From contig NZ_JAMBOJ010000016.1 in NCBI RefSeq assembly GCF_023715565.1, positions 1 to 64,000 of the forward strand: DNA of 64,000 nucleotides. The letters are read 5' to 3'. Source of the DNA: Cytobacillus firmus. Lineage in GTDB: Bacteria > Bacillota > Bacilli > Bacillales > Cytobacillaceae. The position numbers and the translations under genes are program-made. Of the stretch, positions 35,554-43,581 are shown piece after piece. The notes under the pieces were generated by a model. It saw only the letters and a list, made by a program, of their open reading frames with translations, was not told the DNA's origin and ran no database searches. The first letter of the stretch is position 1. The number at the start of each line of letters is the position of its first letter.

Positions 35554-37854
35554 ATGAAAGTGCGAAAAAATTTGCCTGAAATCATGAAAGAGCTAATATC
35601 TGAACAGCAATATAAAGAGAATATTGTCCATTGGCACACAATAGAAGAAAAAGAGGCTAAAACTGCCAGTCTTCCGGAAAACATTCATCCATCATTAAAG
35701 GATGCACTGCAAAAAAGGGGCATTTCAAGGCTTTATACACATCAGAAAACATCTTATCAGACAGTCATGAATGGGGACAGTCTGGTAGCAGTTACTCCAA
35801 CGGCATCTGGAAAAACGCTTTGCTACAACCTTCCAGTCCTGCAGACGATCGTAAATGATCCGGATGCAAGGGCGCTTTATATGTTTCCGACAAAAGCATT
35901 GGCTCAGGACCAAAAAAGCGAAATCAATGAAATCATCCAGGAGTCCGGATTGGATATAAATTCCTATACATATGACGGGGATACACCGGCAAACATCCGT
36001 CAAAAAGTTCGCAGGGCCGGGCATGTGGTTATTACAAATCCGGACATGCTTCACTCGGCAATATTGCCCCATCATACAAAGTGGGTATCCTTGTTTGAAA
36101 ATTTAAAGTATGTGGTCATAGATGAACTTCATATTTACAGAGGTGTATTTGGCAGTCATGTAGCAAATGTTATTCGCCGCCTCAGGCGCATTTGCCGTTT
36201 TTATGGCAGCGACCCCATTTTTATCTGTACATCTGCAACAATAGCCAATCCTCTGGAGCTGGCAGAAAAGCTTACTGAAAAGCCGATGAAACTCGTGGAT
36301 AATAATGGAGCACCAAGCGGGAAGAAACATTTTGTATTTTATAATCCCCCAATCGTCAATAAACCGCTGAATATCAGAAGAAGTGCAACTCTCGAAGCGA
36401 GAAAGCTCGCAGGAGAACTTCTGAAAAATAAAATCCAGACCATTGTATTTGCAAGAAGCAGGGTCAGAGTCGAAATTCTTTTGACGTACCTCCAGGAGCT
36501 GGTCAAACATAAACTGGGGCCTAAAGCTATTCGGGGTTATAGGGGCGGTTATTTGCCAACCCAGAGACGGGAAATTGAAAAAGGACTGCGTTCAGGGGAG
36601 ATCTATGGAGTTGTCAGCACAAATGCCCTTGAACTGGGAGTGGATATCGGACAGCTGCAGGTTTGTGTCATGACCGGCTACCCCGGTACCATTGCCAGCT
36701 CATGGCAGCAGGCTGGACGTGCAGGCAGAAGGCATGGTGAATCGCTTGTTATTATGGTGGCAAGCTCCAGTCCGCTGGATCAATATGTTATTCAAAATCC
36801 TGATTACTTTTTTAATAAAAGTCCTGAAACAGCCAGAATAAATCCGGATAACCTTATTATTCTGGTTGATCATATCAAATGTGCAGCCTATGAGCTCCCT
36901 TTTAATGCCGGGGAATGTTTTGGCACTTTTGAAACTGAAGAGGTATTGGAATACCTGGCGGAGGAAAGGGTGCTTCATCAGAACGGGGATAAATTTTATT
37001 GGATGAAAGACTCATTTCCTGCCCACAACATCAGTCTCCGTTCAGCATCACAGGAAAATGTTATCATAATTGATCAGTCAGATATTGCGAATGTAAAAGT
37101 AATTGGTGAGATGGACCGCTTTTCCGCTATGACCCTTCTTCACGATGAGGCAATCTATCTTCATCAGGGAACCCAGTTTCAGGTGGAAATGCTTGATTGG
37201 GAAGAGAAGAAAGCATTTGTCAGGGAAGTGGATGTGGACTATTTTACCGATGCTAATCTGGCAGTAGAGCTTAAAGTGCTTGAGCAGGATAAAATCAGGT
37301 CGTCATCCATTGGAGAGATTGGCTTTGGAGATGTCAGTGTTGTAGCAATGGCAACAATATTTAAAAAAATCAAGTTTGAAACACATGAAAATATCGGATC
37401 CGGTCCAATAACACTCCCTGAAGAAGAGCTCCATACAAGCTCAACCTGGCTTTCGTTTAACCCGGAGTCGCTGAATTATAAGCAGGACCGGCTTGAACAG
37501 GGACTCATTGGAACAGCACATGCGCTTAAGCATATTGTGCCGTTATTTGTTATGTGCGATCCTCAGGACGTTCATGTTATCCCGCAAGTGAAAGCTGCCC
37601 ATAATGAAAAGCCGACGATCTTTTTCTATGACAGGTATCCTGGCGGTGTAGGATTAAGTGAGAAAATTTTCGGGGGAATCGAACATATCATGAACGAAAC
37701 GATGGAAATGGTATGCAGATGTGCATGTGACCATGGCTGTCCTTCCTGCATAGGAACAGATACCTCATCAGAAACGGCCAAAAAAGACGTACTCAGGATT
37801 CTCGGCTCTTTAAAAAATGGCGTTAATAGCGCAGGTGATAGAATTGTCCATTAA
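35554..37854 (+). CDS. mrfA: MrfA (YprA) DNA-repair helicase
   Basis: A 766-residue DExH helicase with a DUF1998-type C-terminus. Walker A is TPTASGKT (residues 81-88), motif II is DELH (190-193), TSATIANP is motif III, and QAGRAGRRHG is motif VI. A cysteine cluster, C721, C723, C725, C729 and C732, in CRCACDHGCPSC suggests a zinc site. In B. subtilis MrfA and MrfB excise mitomycin C adducts independently of UvrABC. GAGGTGAAA precedes the ATG. The gene overlaps mrfB by 11 bases. Confidence 0.9.
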   Translation: MKVRKNLPEIMKELISEQQYKENIVHWHTIEEKEAKTASLPENIHPSLKDALQKRGISRLYTHQKTSYQTVMNGDSLVAVTPTASGKTLCYNLPVLQTIVNDPDARALYMFPTKALAQDQKSEINEIIQESGLDINSYTYDGDTPANIRQKVRRAGHVVITNPDMLHSAILPHHTKWVSLFENLKYVVIDELHIYRGVFGSHVANVIRRLRRICRFYGSDPIFICTSATIANPLELAEKLTEKPMKLVDNNGAPSGKKHFVFYNPPIVNKPLNIRRSATLEARKLAGELLKNKIQTIVFARSRVRVEILLTYLQELVKHKLGPKAIRGYRGGYLPTQRREIEKGLRSGEIYGVVSTNALELGVDIGQLQVCVMTGYPGTIASSWQQAGRAGRRHGESLVIMVASSSPLDQYVIQNPDYFFNKSPETARINPDNLIILVDHIKCAAYELPFNAGECFGTFETEEVLEYLAEERVLHQNGDKFYWMKDSFPAHNISLRSASQENVIIIDQSDIANVKVIGEMDRFSAMTLLHDEAIYLHQGTQFQVEMLDWEEKKAFVREVDVDYFTDANLAVELKVLEQDKIRSSSIGEIGFGDVSVVAMATIFKKIKFETHENIGSGPITLPEEELHTSSTWLSFNPESLNYKQDRLEQGLIGTAHALKHIVPLFVMCDPQDVHVIPQVKAAHNEKPTIFFYDRYPGGVGLSEKIFGGIEHIMNETMEMVCRCACDHGCPSCIGTDTSSETAKKDVLRILGSLKNGVNSAGDRIVH

Positions 37855-39100
37855 AAACAAGCTGAACAGGCTTAAGGGCCATCTTGGGACAGATAACGAC
37901 AAACAGCCTTCATCCGTCCAAAAACAGCAGGAGAATAAGACCGATGTTCCTTTCAGAGAAGTATGGGCTAATGAAGGGGTTTATCCATATTATTTTGAAG
38001 ACTCTTACTGTCTTGTAAGAGAAAAGGAATACAGCCTTGATTACAGGCATGGAATCTATTCTTTTGGGCAGTTTACTGCAGCGGTGGATGCCTGGAATTC
38101 TTCCAGCTTAAGGCATCCGCTGTCTGCTTCCGGTCACGGGCCTGAAAATCTTTTCTTTTTTGATACAGAGACAACCGGATTGGGCGGAGGGACTGGCAAT
38201 ACTATTTTCCTTCTTGGCCAAGCCAGCCTGCAGGGAAGCAAAATAAAGCTGAAACAGCATATTCTTCCTCAGCCGGGTGCTGAGATAGCTTTATATAAAA
38301 GTTTTCTGGAAAGCATTGATTATTCAACAATGGTCACATATAACGGGAAAGCTTTCGACTGGCCGCAGGTTAAAACGAGACATACCCTGTTAAGGGAGCA
38401 TGTTCCAAAACTGCCGCCCTTTGGACATTTTGATTTATATCATGCTGCAAGGAGAATGTGGAAGCATAAGCTTGAAAGAATAAAGCTTGCTGCAGTGGAG
38501 AAGGATGTTCTGGGGATTGAAAGAAAAGACGATATTCCAGGGTTTCTGGCACCAATGATTTATTTTGATTTTATTGAAAGAAAAGATCCTGAAGGCATGC
38601 TGGGAATCATAAAGCATAATGAAATTGATATCCTATCCCTGATCAGCCTGTATACACATCTTTCTTTCCAGATACTGCAGCTCGATGAAAAACAGACTTC
38701 CCGTGAGGTTTATGAAGTAGGAAGGTGGCTGTCAACACTGGGTGAATCTTCAGAGGCAGCAATTGCCTTCAATAAAATATCTGAAGGAGAGTCTTCTGAA
38801 GCTTTGGATGCCAGGTTTGCATTAGCTTTTGAGCATAAAAAACATAAAAATTGGGATGAGGCAGCGAAACTATGGAAGGATAGTGCTGAAAAAGGCTTGA
38901 TCAATATGAAGGTAATATCCTGTGTTGAACTGGCCAAGATCTATGAGCATCGATTAAAGGATATTGACCAGGCATTAAAATACTCGAAAAAAGCGTTAAA
39001 CCTGCTGGAGGCAGATACCGGAACAGAAAAGCTGAAAATAAAACAGGAAGATCTACACCGGCGGATTGTACGGCTTGAACGAAAATTTAATCAGGCTTAA
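37844..39100 (+). CDS. mrfB: MrfB (YprB) DEDD exonuclease
   Basis: A 418-residue protein, partner of MrfA. The exonuclease domain begins with FFFDTETTGLGGGTGNTIFL (D107, E109), continues with TYNGKAFDWPQVKTRH and FGHFDLYHAARR, and ends with KHNEIDILSLISLYTHL. The C-terminal ~120 residues are helical repeats (TPR-like). The start is TTG at 37844, preceded by AGGTGAT, giving LSIKNKLNRLKGH, which aligns with MSLKGKLQRMKKH of B. subtilis. Start and stop overlap with mrfA implies coupling. Confidence 0.88.
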   Translation: MSIKNKLNRLKGHLGTDNDKQPSSVQKQQENKTDVPFREVWANEGVYPYYFEDSYCLVREKEYSLDYRHGIYSFGQFTAAVDAWNSSSLRHPLSASGHGPENLFFFDTETTGLGGGTGNTIFLLGQASLQGSKIKLKQHILPQPGAEIALYKSFLESIDYSTMVTYNGKAFDWPQVKTRHTLLREHVPKLPPFGHFDLYHAARRMWKHKLERIKLAAVEKDVLGIERKDDIPGFLAPMIYFDFIERKDPEGMLGIIKHNEIDILSLISLYTHLSFQILQLDEKQTSREVYEVGRWLSTLGESSEAAIAFNKISEGESSEALDARFALAFEHKKHKNWDEAAKLWKDSAEKGLINMKVISCVELAKIYEHRLKDIDQALKYSKKALNLLEADTGTEKLKIKQEDLHRRIVRLERKFNQA

Positions 39101-39237
39101 ATCTCTCTGTAACATAATTTTAATATACCAGACAAAAAAATCCACTATTTCCTAGTTGTATGTACTTCTTCTAACAGTTAAAATTATAAATTGTGTGGTA
39201 CTTTTTTAGGAATTTTATATAGTGAGGCTGGTATAAA

Positions 39238-39333
39238 ATGTATAAAGCAATCTTATTTTTATTCTTCCTTGTAATTTTCACTACTGCAATCGTTTTCTCC
39301 AATTTAAAAGACAGTTTCTACAGTATGCTCTAA
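39238..39333 (+). CDS. Possible 31-residue membrane peptide
   Basis: ATG 39238 opens MYKAILFLFFLVIFTTAIVF followed by SNLKDSFYSML and TAA. It is almost entirely one membrane helix with a short polar tail. GTGAGG lies about ten bases upstream. ACCTAT-AAA-ATAGGT, directly after the stop (39341-39355), could be a weak terminator. The gene lies in the 330-base gap between mrfB and cotD, where I see no other frame. No known family recognised. Confidence 0.4.
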   Translation: MYKAILFLFFLVIFTTAIVFSNLKDSFYSML

Positions 39334-39367
39334 GGCTAGTACCTATAAAATAGGTGTTTTCATTAGT

Positions 39368-39395
39368 ACAAGATTACTCTTTCTAACATAGGTTG
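39368..39395 (+). promoter_or_regulatory. Putative sigma-K promoter of cotD
   Basis: An AC (39368-39369) at -35 and CATAGGTTG (39387-39395) at -10 are separated by 17 bases. The sigma-K consensus is AC and CATANNNTA; one -10 base differs. It lies about 36 bases before the cotD start. B. subtilis cotD is sigma-K dependent. Confidence 0.4.
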
Positions 39396-39430
39396 TTAAT
39401 GTAAAAACAATTTCGAAAGGGGATCTTCAC

Positions 39431-39808
39431 ATGTATTGCAGACCAAGACCTTCGCAGGTGATGCCTGCTGTTGTTCATCCGACAAAGTGCTGTGTAACTC
39501 ATTCGTTCCAGAACATTGTGGTTCCGCACATTCATCCTACACATCATACTCATGTAAACCACATTAACTATCAGAATCAGCACTCTTACCCGCAAACGCA
39601 GTCAAATGTTAACCAGGTGACACAATCAAATGTGAACATGGGACCGAGACCTGGTGTGGCAGGTGCATATAGCCCAGGAATGGGTCCAGGTATGGGAATG
39701 GGCCCAGGAATGGGAATGGGTCCGGGATATGGCGGACCTGGAACTGGCGTAGCTGGAGCATCAACTGGTATGGGTCCAAAACAAGGGCCGGGCTTTTCAG
39801 GCAGATAA
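39431..39808 (+). CDS. cotD: CotD inner spore-coat protein
   Basis: A 125-residue coat protein. The first ~60 residues are rich in His, Pro, Cys and Asn (VHPTKCCVTHSF, VPHIHPTHHTHVNHINY), closely following B. subtilis CotD. The C-terminal half is different: a Gly-Met-Pro repeat with GPGMGMGPGMGMGP and GAYSPGMGP. AAAGGGG precedes the ATG. It lies after mrfB as in B. subtilis. Made in the mother cell late in sporulation. Confidence 0.85.
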   Translation: MYCRPRPSQVMPAVVHPTKCCVTHSFQNIVVPHIHPTHHTHVNHINYQNQHSYPQTQSNVNQVTQSNVNMGPRPGVAGAYSPGMGPGMGMGPGMGMGPGYGGPGTGVAGASTGMGPKQGPGFSGR

Positions 39809-39810
39809 TG

Positions 39811-39836
39811 AACAAGGGCTTTTGCCCTTGTTTTAT
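39811..39836 (+). terminator. Terminator after cotD
   Basis: AACAAGGGC (39811-39819), loop TTTT, GCCCTTGTT (39824-39832), then T residues. Confidence 0.88.
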
Positions 39837-39887
39837 TTTTATTAAATGGCAGCATTCCCAGCCAGATTTCTTTAAGGAGTTTTGCAA

Positions 39888-40457
39888 TTGACAAAAGTAG
39901 CAGTTATTTCAGGGTATAAGCCTTTTGAGGTAGGGATATTTAAAAATGATGACCCTGCTGCAGGCTATATCAAAACCGCAATCAGAAAAAGCCTGCTTTC
40001 ATTGCTGGATGACGGTCTCGAATGGGTAATCATCAGCGGGCAGCTTGGTGCAGAACTTTGGGCAGCTGAAGTTGTATATGATCTTCAGCTTGAAGGTTAC
40101 GAAGACCTGAAGCTTGCAGTCATTACTCCCTTTTTAGATCAGGAAGTTTCCTGGAAGGATGCCAACAAGGAATGGTATGAATCCATATTGGCTCAGGCAG
40201 ATTTTGTGGATTCAGTAACAAAAAAACCATATGAAAGCCCGCAGCAGTTCAGATTAAAAAATCATTTTTTGATCAGTAAAAGTGATGTTCTGCTGCTGTT
40301 TTATGATATGGAAAAAGAGGGAAGCCCAAAGTATCTGTATGAAACCGCAAAAAAATATCAGGAAGAAAATGAATATGATATTAGACTAATCACCTTTTAT
40401 GATTTACAATTGATTATAGAAGAAGAACAATTCTCTCAGAGAGACACATTTGAATAA
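39888..40457 (+). CDS. ypsA: YpsA, DUF1273 SLOG-family protein
   Basis: A 189-residue Rossmann-like protein of the SLOG superfamily. [15 protein letters not shown] and [21 protein letters not shown] are hallmarks, with the GxxE-type nucleotide pocket. In B. subtilis and S. aureus YpsA affects cell division and cooperates genetically with GpsB, the next gene here. The start is TTG at 39888, eight bases from AAGGAG, giving [14 protein letters not shown] 39882 is too close to the ribosome site. Confidence 0.87.
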   Translation: MTKVAVISGYKPFEVGIFKNDDPAAGYIKTAIRKSLLSLLDDGLEWVIISGQLGAELWAAEVVYDLQLEGYEDLKLAVITPFLDQEVSWKDANKEWYESILAQADFVDSVTKKPYESPQQFRLKNHFLISKSDVLLLFYDMEKEGSPKYLYETAKKYQEENEYDIRLITFYDLQLIIEEEQFSQRDTFE

Positions 40458-40537
40458 TGCTCAGATAAATTGACAAATGTACATATCTCTGGAAAAATAG
40501 TATTAATTATGATTGCCGATATACTGAGGTGAGTGTC

Positions 40538-40837
40538 ATGCTATCCGATAAAATTAAATTAACTGCAAAAGATATTTTGGAAAAAGAGTTTAAGACAGCC
40601 ATGAGAGGCTACAAGCCTGAAGATGTGGATAAGTTTTTAGATGTTGTCATTAAAGACTATGAAGCATTCCATCAGGAAATTGAAGATCTGCAGCTGGAAA
40701 ATATGAAGCTGAAAAAACAGGTTGAGGAAGCTTCACGCAGACCTGCAGCACAAACTGCGGGAACAACCAATTTTGACATCCTAAAAAGATTATCAAACCT
40801 GGAAAAACACGTTTTTGGCAGTAAATTGTATGATTGA
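40538..40837 (+). CDS. gpsB: GpsB cell-division adaptor
   Basis: A 99-residue DivIVA-like coiled-coil protein. The N-terminal membrane/PBP-binding region is [25 protein letters not shown]-like (residues about 11-35), followed by a coiled coil to residue 70 and the conserved tail [20 protein letters not shown]. It guides class A PBPs such as PonA (also in this window) between septum and side wall. GAGGTGAG lies a few bases before ATG 40538; the GTG three codons earlier is within the ribosome site. Confidence 0.93.
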   Translation: MLSDKIKLTAKDILEKEFKTAMRGYKPEDVDKFLDVVIKDYEAFHQEIEDLQLENMKLKKQVEEASRRPAAQTAGTTNFDILKRLSNLEKHVFGSKLYD

Positions 40838-40910
40838 CAGTATTTATCGGACTTTCCAGTTTAAAACCATTGCTATTCTATCACAGATTACATATAATAT
40901 TCTTTGTGAT

Positions 40911-41321
40911 CATTAATAGCGTTCGGGTAATCGCTGCAATATATTTTATATTGTAGAGGAAAGTCCATGCTCGCACAGGCTGAGATGCCTGTAGTGTTCG
41001 TGCCTAGCGAATTCATAAGCTAGGGCAGTCGGAGTTTCTTCGGCTGACGGCAGGGAAAATGCCTAAGTCCTTCGGGATATGGCATGAATACCTTGAAAGT
41101 GCCACAGTGACGTAGCCTTTTCAGAAATGAAAAGGGTGGAACGAGGTAAACCCCGCGAGCGAGAAACCCAAATGATGGTAGGGGCACTTTCCCTGAGGAA
41201 ATGAACAACGGGAAGGACAGGCAGATGCCTGTAGATAGATGATTGCCACCTGAGTACGAGACATTTGTCGCTTGCAGTACTACGGTACAAAACATGGCTT
41301 ACAGAACGTTATTAGTGAGAC
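40911..41321 (+). ncRNA. rnpB: RNase P RNA, Bacillus (B) type
   Basis: The catalytic RNA that matures tRNA 5' ends. Diagnostic stretches are GGGTAATCGCTGCA near the start, GAGGAAAGTCCATGCTCGCA (the universal 5' core), AGAAACCCAAAT in the middle, GATAGATGATTGCCACC and GAGTACGAG in the 3' half, and ACAAAACATGGCTTACAGAA at the end. Order and spacing match B-type RNAs. The 5' end is set by alignment with memory of B. subtilis rnpB and may be off by about ten bases. Its position after gpsB is conserved in Bacillus. Confidence 0.95.
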
Positions 41322-41341
41322 AGTATGAGTGTTATAAATTC

Positions 41342-41369
41342 AAGCTCTCCTTTTTGGGAGAGCTTTTTT
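41342..41369 (+). terminator. Terminator of rnpB
   Basis: AAGCTCTCC (41342-41350), loop TTTTTG, GGAGAGCTT (41357-41365), then a T-run. Confidence 0.9.
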
Positions 41370-41446
41370 ATTTTGCTGCAGGCTGGTAAGAAATATATGC
41401 TAGTTCCAGAAAAATTGATGTTAAAAATATTGGTCTAATTTACTGA

Positions 41447-41569
41447 GTTGATTGGAGTGGAGGGTGCTTGACTCCTGCGGGAAGAGAGGGAGCGGGAGAC
41501 CCCGCAGGCGAAGCCGAGGAGGCTCCCGTTCCTCCCCGCGGAAAGCAAGTGCCCGCAGCGGAAATCAAC
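41447..41569 (+). repeat. Family A intergenic repeat, copy 2
   Basis: Begins GTTGATTGGAGTGG and ends GCGGAAATCAAC. It carries the core CTCCTGCGGGA, GAGACCCCGCAGGCG, GAGGAGGCTC and CCCCGCGGAAAGC. It is 123 bp without the insertion seen in copy 1. It lies between rnpB and rlmL. Confidence 0.88.
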
Positions 41570-41752
41570 GGACTAATTCATTATTGAAACAAACTATTAG
41601 AATAAAGCAAAGCTGAGTTCAAGATGACTAAGCAGAGGACCTGAGAGTCTCATTGCGGCTAAAGAAATAAACAGATATACTTTAAGTGTTGATTGCTATG
41701 CCCAGTTAGGGTATACATAATAGAAATAAGAATTAGGTTAGGGTGAAAATAT

Positions 41753-42892
41753 ATGTCTAAATACGATTTAATCGCCACTACGGCTATGGGCCTTGAGGCA
41801 CTTGCTGCCAAAGAAGTGCGCGATCTTGGATATGAATGTGAAGTTGAAAATGGCAGAATAACATTTAAAGGCGATGAAGCTGCAATTGTCCGGTCTAATT
41901 TATGGCTGAGAACAGCAGATCGGGTTCGCATTAAAGTAGGAGAATTCAAAGCAACAAGCTTTGACGAGCTTTTTGAAAAAACAAAAGCGCTGCCGTGGGA
42001 AAGGTATATGCCGGAAAATGCCGAATTCCCAGTATCAGGTAAATCTGTAAAGTCCAAGCTTTTTTCTGTTTCCGATTGTCAGGCGATTGTCAAGAAAGCA
42101 ATCGTGGAACGGATGAGAACAAAGTATAATAAGACAGGCTGGCTTGAAGAAAATGGCCCCCTATTTAAATTAGAAGTCGCTCTCCATAAGGATGTAGCCC
42201 TTCTGACCATCGATGCCAGCGGAAGTGGCCTCCATAAACGGGGATATCGTGCAGGGCAGGGTGAAGCACCCCTGAAGGAAACACTTGCAGCTGCATTGGT
42301 TATGCTGACAAATTGGAACGCTGATAAACCATTTGCTGATCCCTTCTGCGGATCCGGCACTATCCCGATAGAAGCAGCATTAATCGGCCAGAATATTGCA
42401 CCTGGTTTTAATCGTGAATTCATTTCGGAAGGATGGTCCTGGATTCCTGAAAAAGTCTGGGAAGATGCAAGAAATGAAGCTGAAGACCTGGCAAACTATG
42501 ATCAGCCACTCGATATAACAGGTGCAGACATTGATCACAGGATGGTTAAGATAGCAGAAGAAAATGCTTTCGAAGCTGGATTGGGTGATTTGATCAACTT
42601 TAAACAAATGCAAGTGCGTGATTTTACGACTCCTAAGGAATATGGTGTCATTGTCGGGAATCCTCCATATGGGGAGCGCCTTGGTGAAAAGGCTGCGGTA
42701 CAGCGCATGTATGCTGAGATGGGAAATGCCTTTGCTCCTCTTGACACGTGGTCCATTTATATCCTGACTTCAGACGAGGAATTTGAAAATCACTATGGAA
42801 GAAAAGCAACTAAAAAAAGAAAGCTCTTCAATGGTTTTATCCGTACAGACTATTATCAGTACTGGGGCAAAAGACCGCCGAGAAATAATTAG
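41753..42892 (+). CDS. rlmL: RlmL-like 23S rRNA guanine N2-methyltransferase (YpsC)
   Basis: A 379-residue THUMP-domain methyltransferase. The N-terminal ferredoxin-like/THUMP region (residues about 1-155) binds RNA. SAM-binding ADPFCGSGTIPIEAA is near residue 195, and the catalytic NPPYGERLG is near 300. The family modifies G2445 (E. coli numbering) in 23S rRNA; activity here is by homology. AGGGTGA precedes the ATG by several bases. Position after rnpB matches B. subtilis ypsC. Confidence 0.88.
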   Translation: MSKYDLIATTAMGLEALAAKEVRDLGYECEVENGRITFKGDEAAIVRSNLWLRTADRVRIKVGEFKATSFDELFEKTKALPWERYMPENAEFPVSGKSVKSKLFSVSDCQAIVKKAIVERMRTKYNKTGWLEENGPLFKLEVALHKDVALLTIDASGSGLHKRGYRAGQGEAPLKETLAAALVMLTNWNADKPFADPFCGSGTIPIEAALIGQNIAPGFNREFISEGWSWIPEKVWEDARNEAEDLANYDQPLDITGADIDHRMVKIAEENAFEAGLGDLINFKQMQVRDFTTPKEYGVIVGNPPYGERLGEKAAVQRMYAEMGNAFAPLDTWSIYILTSDEEFENHYGRKATKKRKLFNGFIRTDYYQYWGKRPPRNN

Positions 42893-42983
42893 CAGCATAA
42901 GCATAAAACCTCCTGAAACTGTATAGAATATATCTATCTGATTCTTTTTTCAAAACATCAGAATCTATATTCTACTTCGAGAG

Positions 42984-43050
42984 CTGTCTAGCTCCAGCGC
43001 CTACCCCCTCGAGGGGATTGTCGGGGGTGGGCAAGGCGCTTGCGCTTTTC
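42984..43050 (-). repeat. Family B repeat, short inverted copy
   Basis: CTGTCTAGCTCCAGCGCCTA to GGGCAAGGCGCTTGCGCTTT. It is the reverse complement of the outer parts of the copy at 2025-2147, lacking the central ~50 bases. It ends directly at the ribosome site of the 55-residue gene at 43066. Confidence 0.75.
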
Positions 43051-43065
43051 TAAGGAGGGGTGGCA

Positions 43066-43233
43066 ATGAAACATTCCAGCATCGATTTCCATAAAATTTC
43101 CCAGGCGCTGAATGGAACACTTGAAGCAATACACGGAGACGGTGATCCATCAGCAGAGGCACTGGAGAGTCTTAAAAACGCACAGGACGAACTTCAGCAG
43201 GCATTGTCATTTTCTATGTCACGTTACAACTAG
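43066..43233 (+). CDS. Small 55-residue soluble protein, unknown
   Basis: ATG 43066 opens MKHSSIDFHKISQALNGTLE and the protein ends LSFSMSRYN. It is helical and acidic, with a Gly-Asp turn (HGDGDPSAEALESL) between two helices. TAAGGAGGGG lies six bases upstream, a very strong ribosome site. The length, codon use and acidic helices suggest a real gene. It is bounded by a family B repeat and a hairpin array. No family recognised. Confidence 0.7.
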   Translation: MKHSSIDFHKISQALNGTLEAIHGDGDPSAEALESLKNAQDELQQALSFSMSRYN

Positions 43234-43250
43234 TCGTTTCTCGCAGTCTA

Positions 43251-43360
43251 ACGGGCAGTAAGACCCCCACTTCAAGAGATAAGTGGGGGTCAAACTGCCC
43301 GTAAAGGCCCGATTGGTTCAACTAACAATCAGTGGGGGATAAGGAAAACCCCCACTGATT
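43251..43360. repeat. Hairpin array built on CCCCCACT/AGTGGGGG
   Basis: Hairpin A: ACGGGCAGT (43251-43259) with ACTGCCCGT (43294-43302), enclosing ACCCCCACTT (43263-43272) with AAGTGGGGGT (43281-43290). Hairpin B: AATCAGTGGGGG (43327-43338) with CCCCCACTGATT (43349-43360). A and B share the CCCCCACT motif so strands could swap partners. Subterminal palindromes of this kind also mark ends of IS200/IS605 or TnpB-type elements and their miniature derivatives, but no transposase is here. Confidence 0.7.
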
Positions 43361-43381
43361 GAAGTTTCACTTTATAATGAG

Positions 43382-43414
43382 CAGGGGGCAGCTTTAAAGC
43401 ACCCCTGTTTTTTT
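43382..43414 (+). terminator. Terminator after the hairpin array
   Basis: CAGGGG (43382-43387) pairs with CCCCTG (43402-43407); an inner GCTTT/AAAGC pair lies inside; seven T residues follow. It ends transcription from the 43066 gene and through the array. Confidence 0.85.
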
Positions 43415-43581
43415 GATAAATTTGCAGGTTTGGCGTTATATCTTGACAGTTACTGTATTTGAGATAAAATTATATGATGTTCATTTGATTATTAACATCT
43501 AATATATGAAATAATGATAGAGCTGAATTCAGGAGCGTCTGGCTAATAGGCGCTTTAACTTTTTAATTACGGAGGGGTAGC

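Noticed and set aside
39586-39894. Antisense Pro/Gly-rich frames opposite cotD
   Set aside because: Shadows of the Gly-Met-Pro repeat with no ribosome site.
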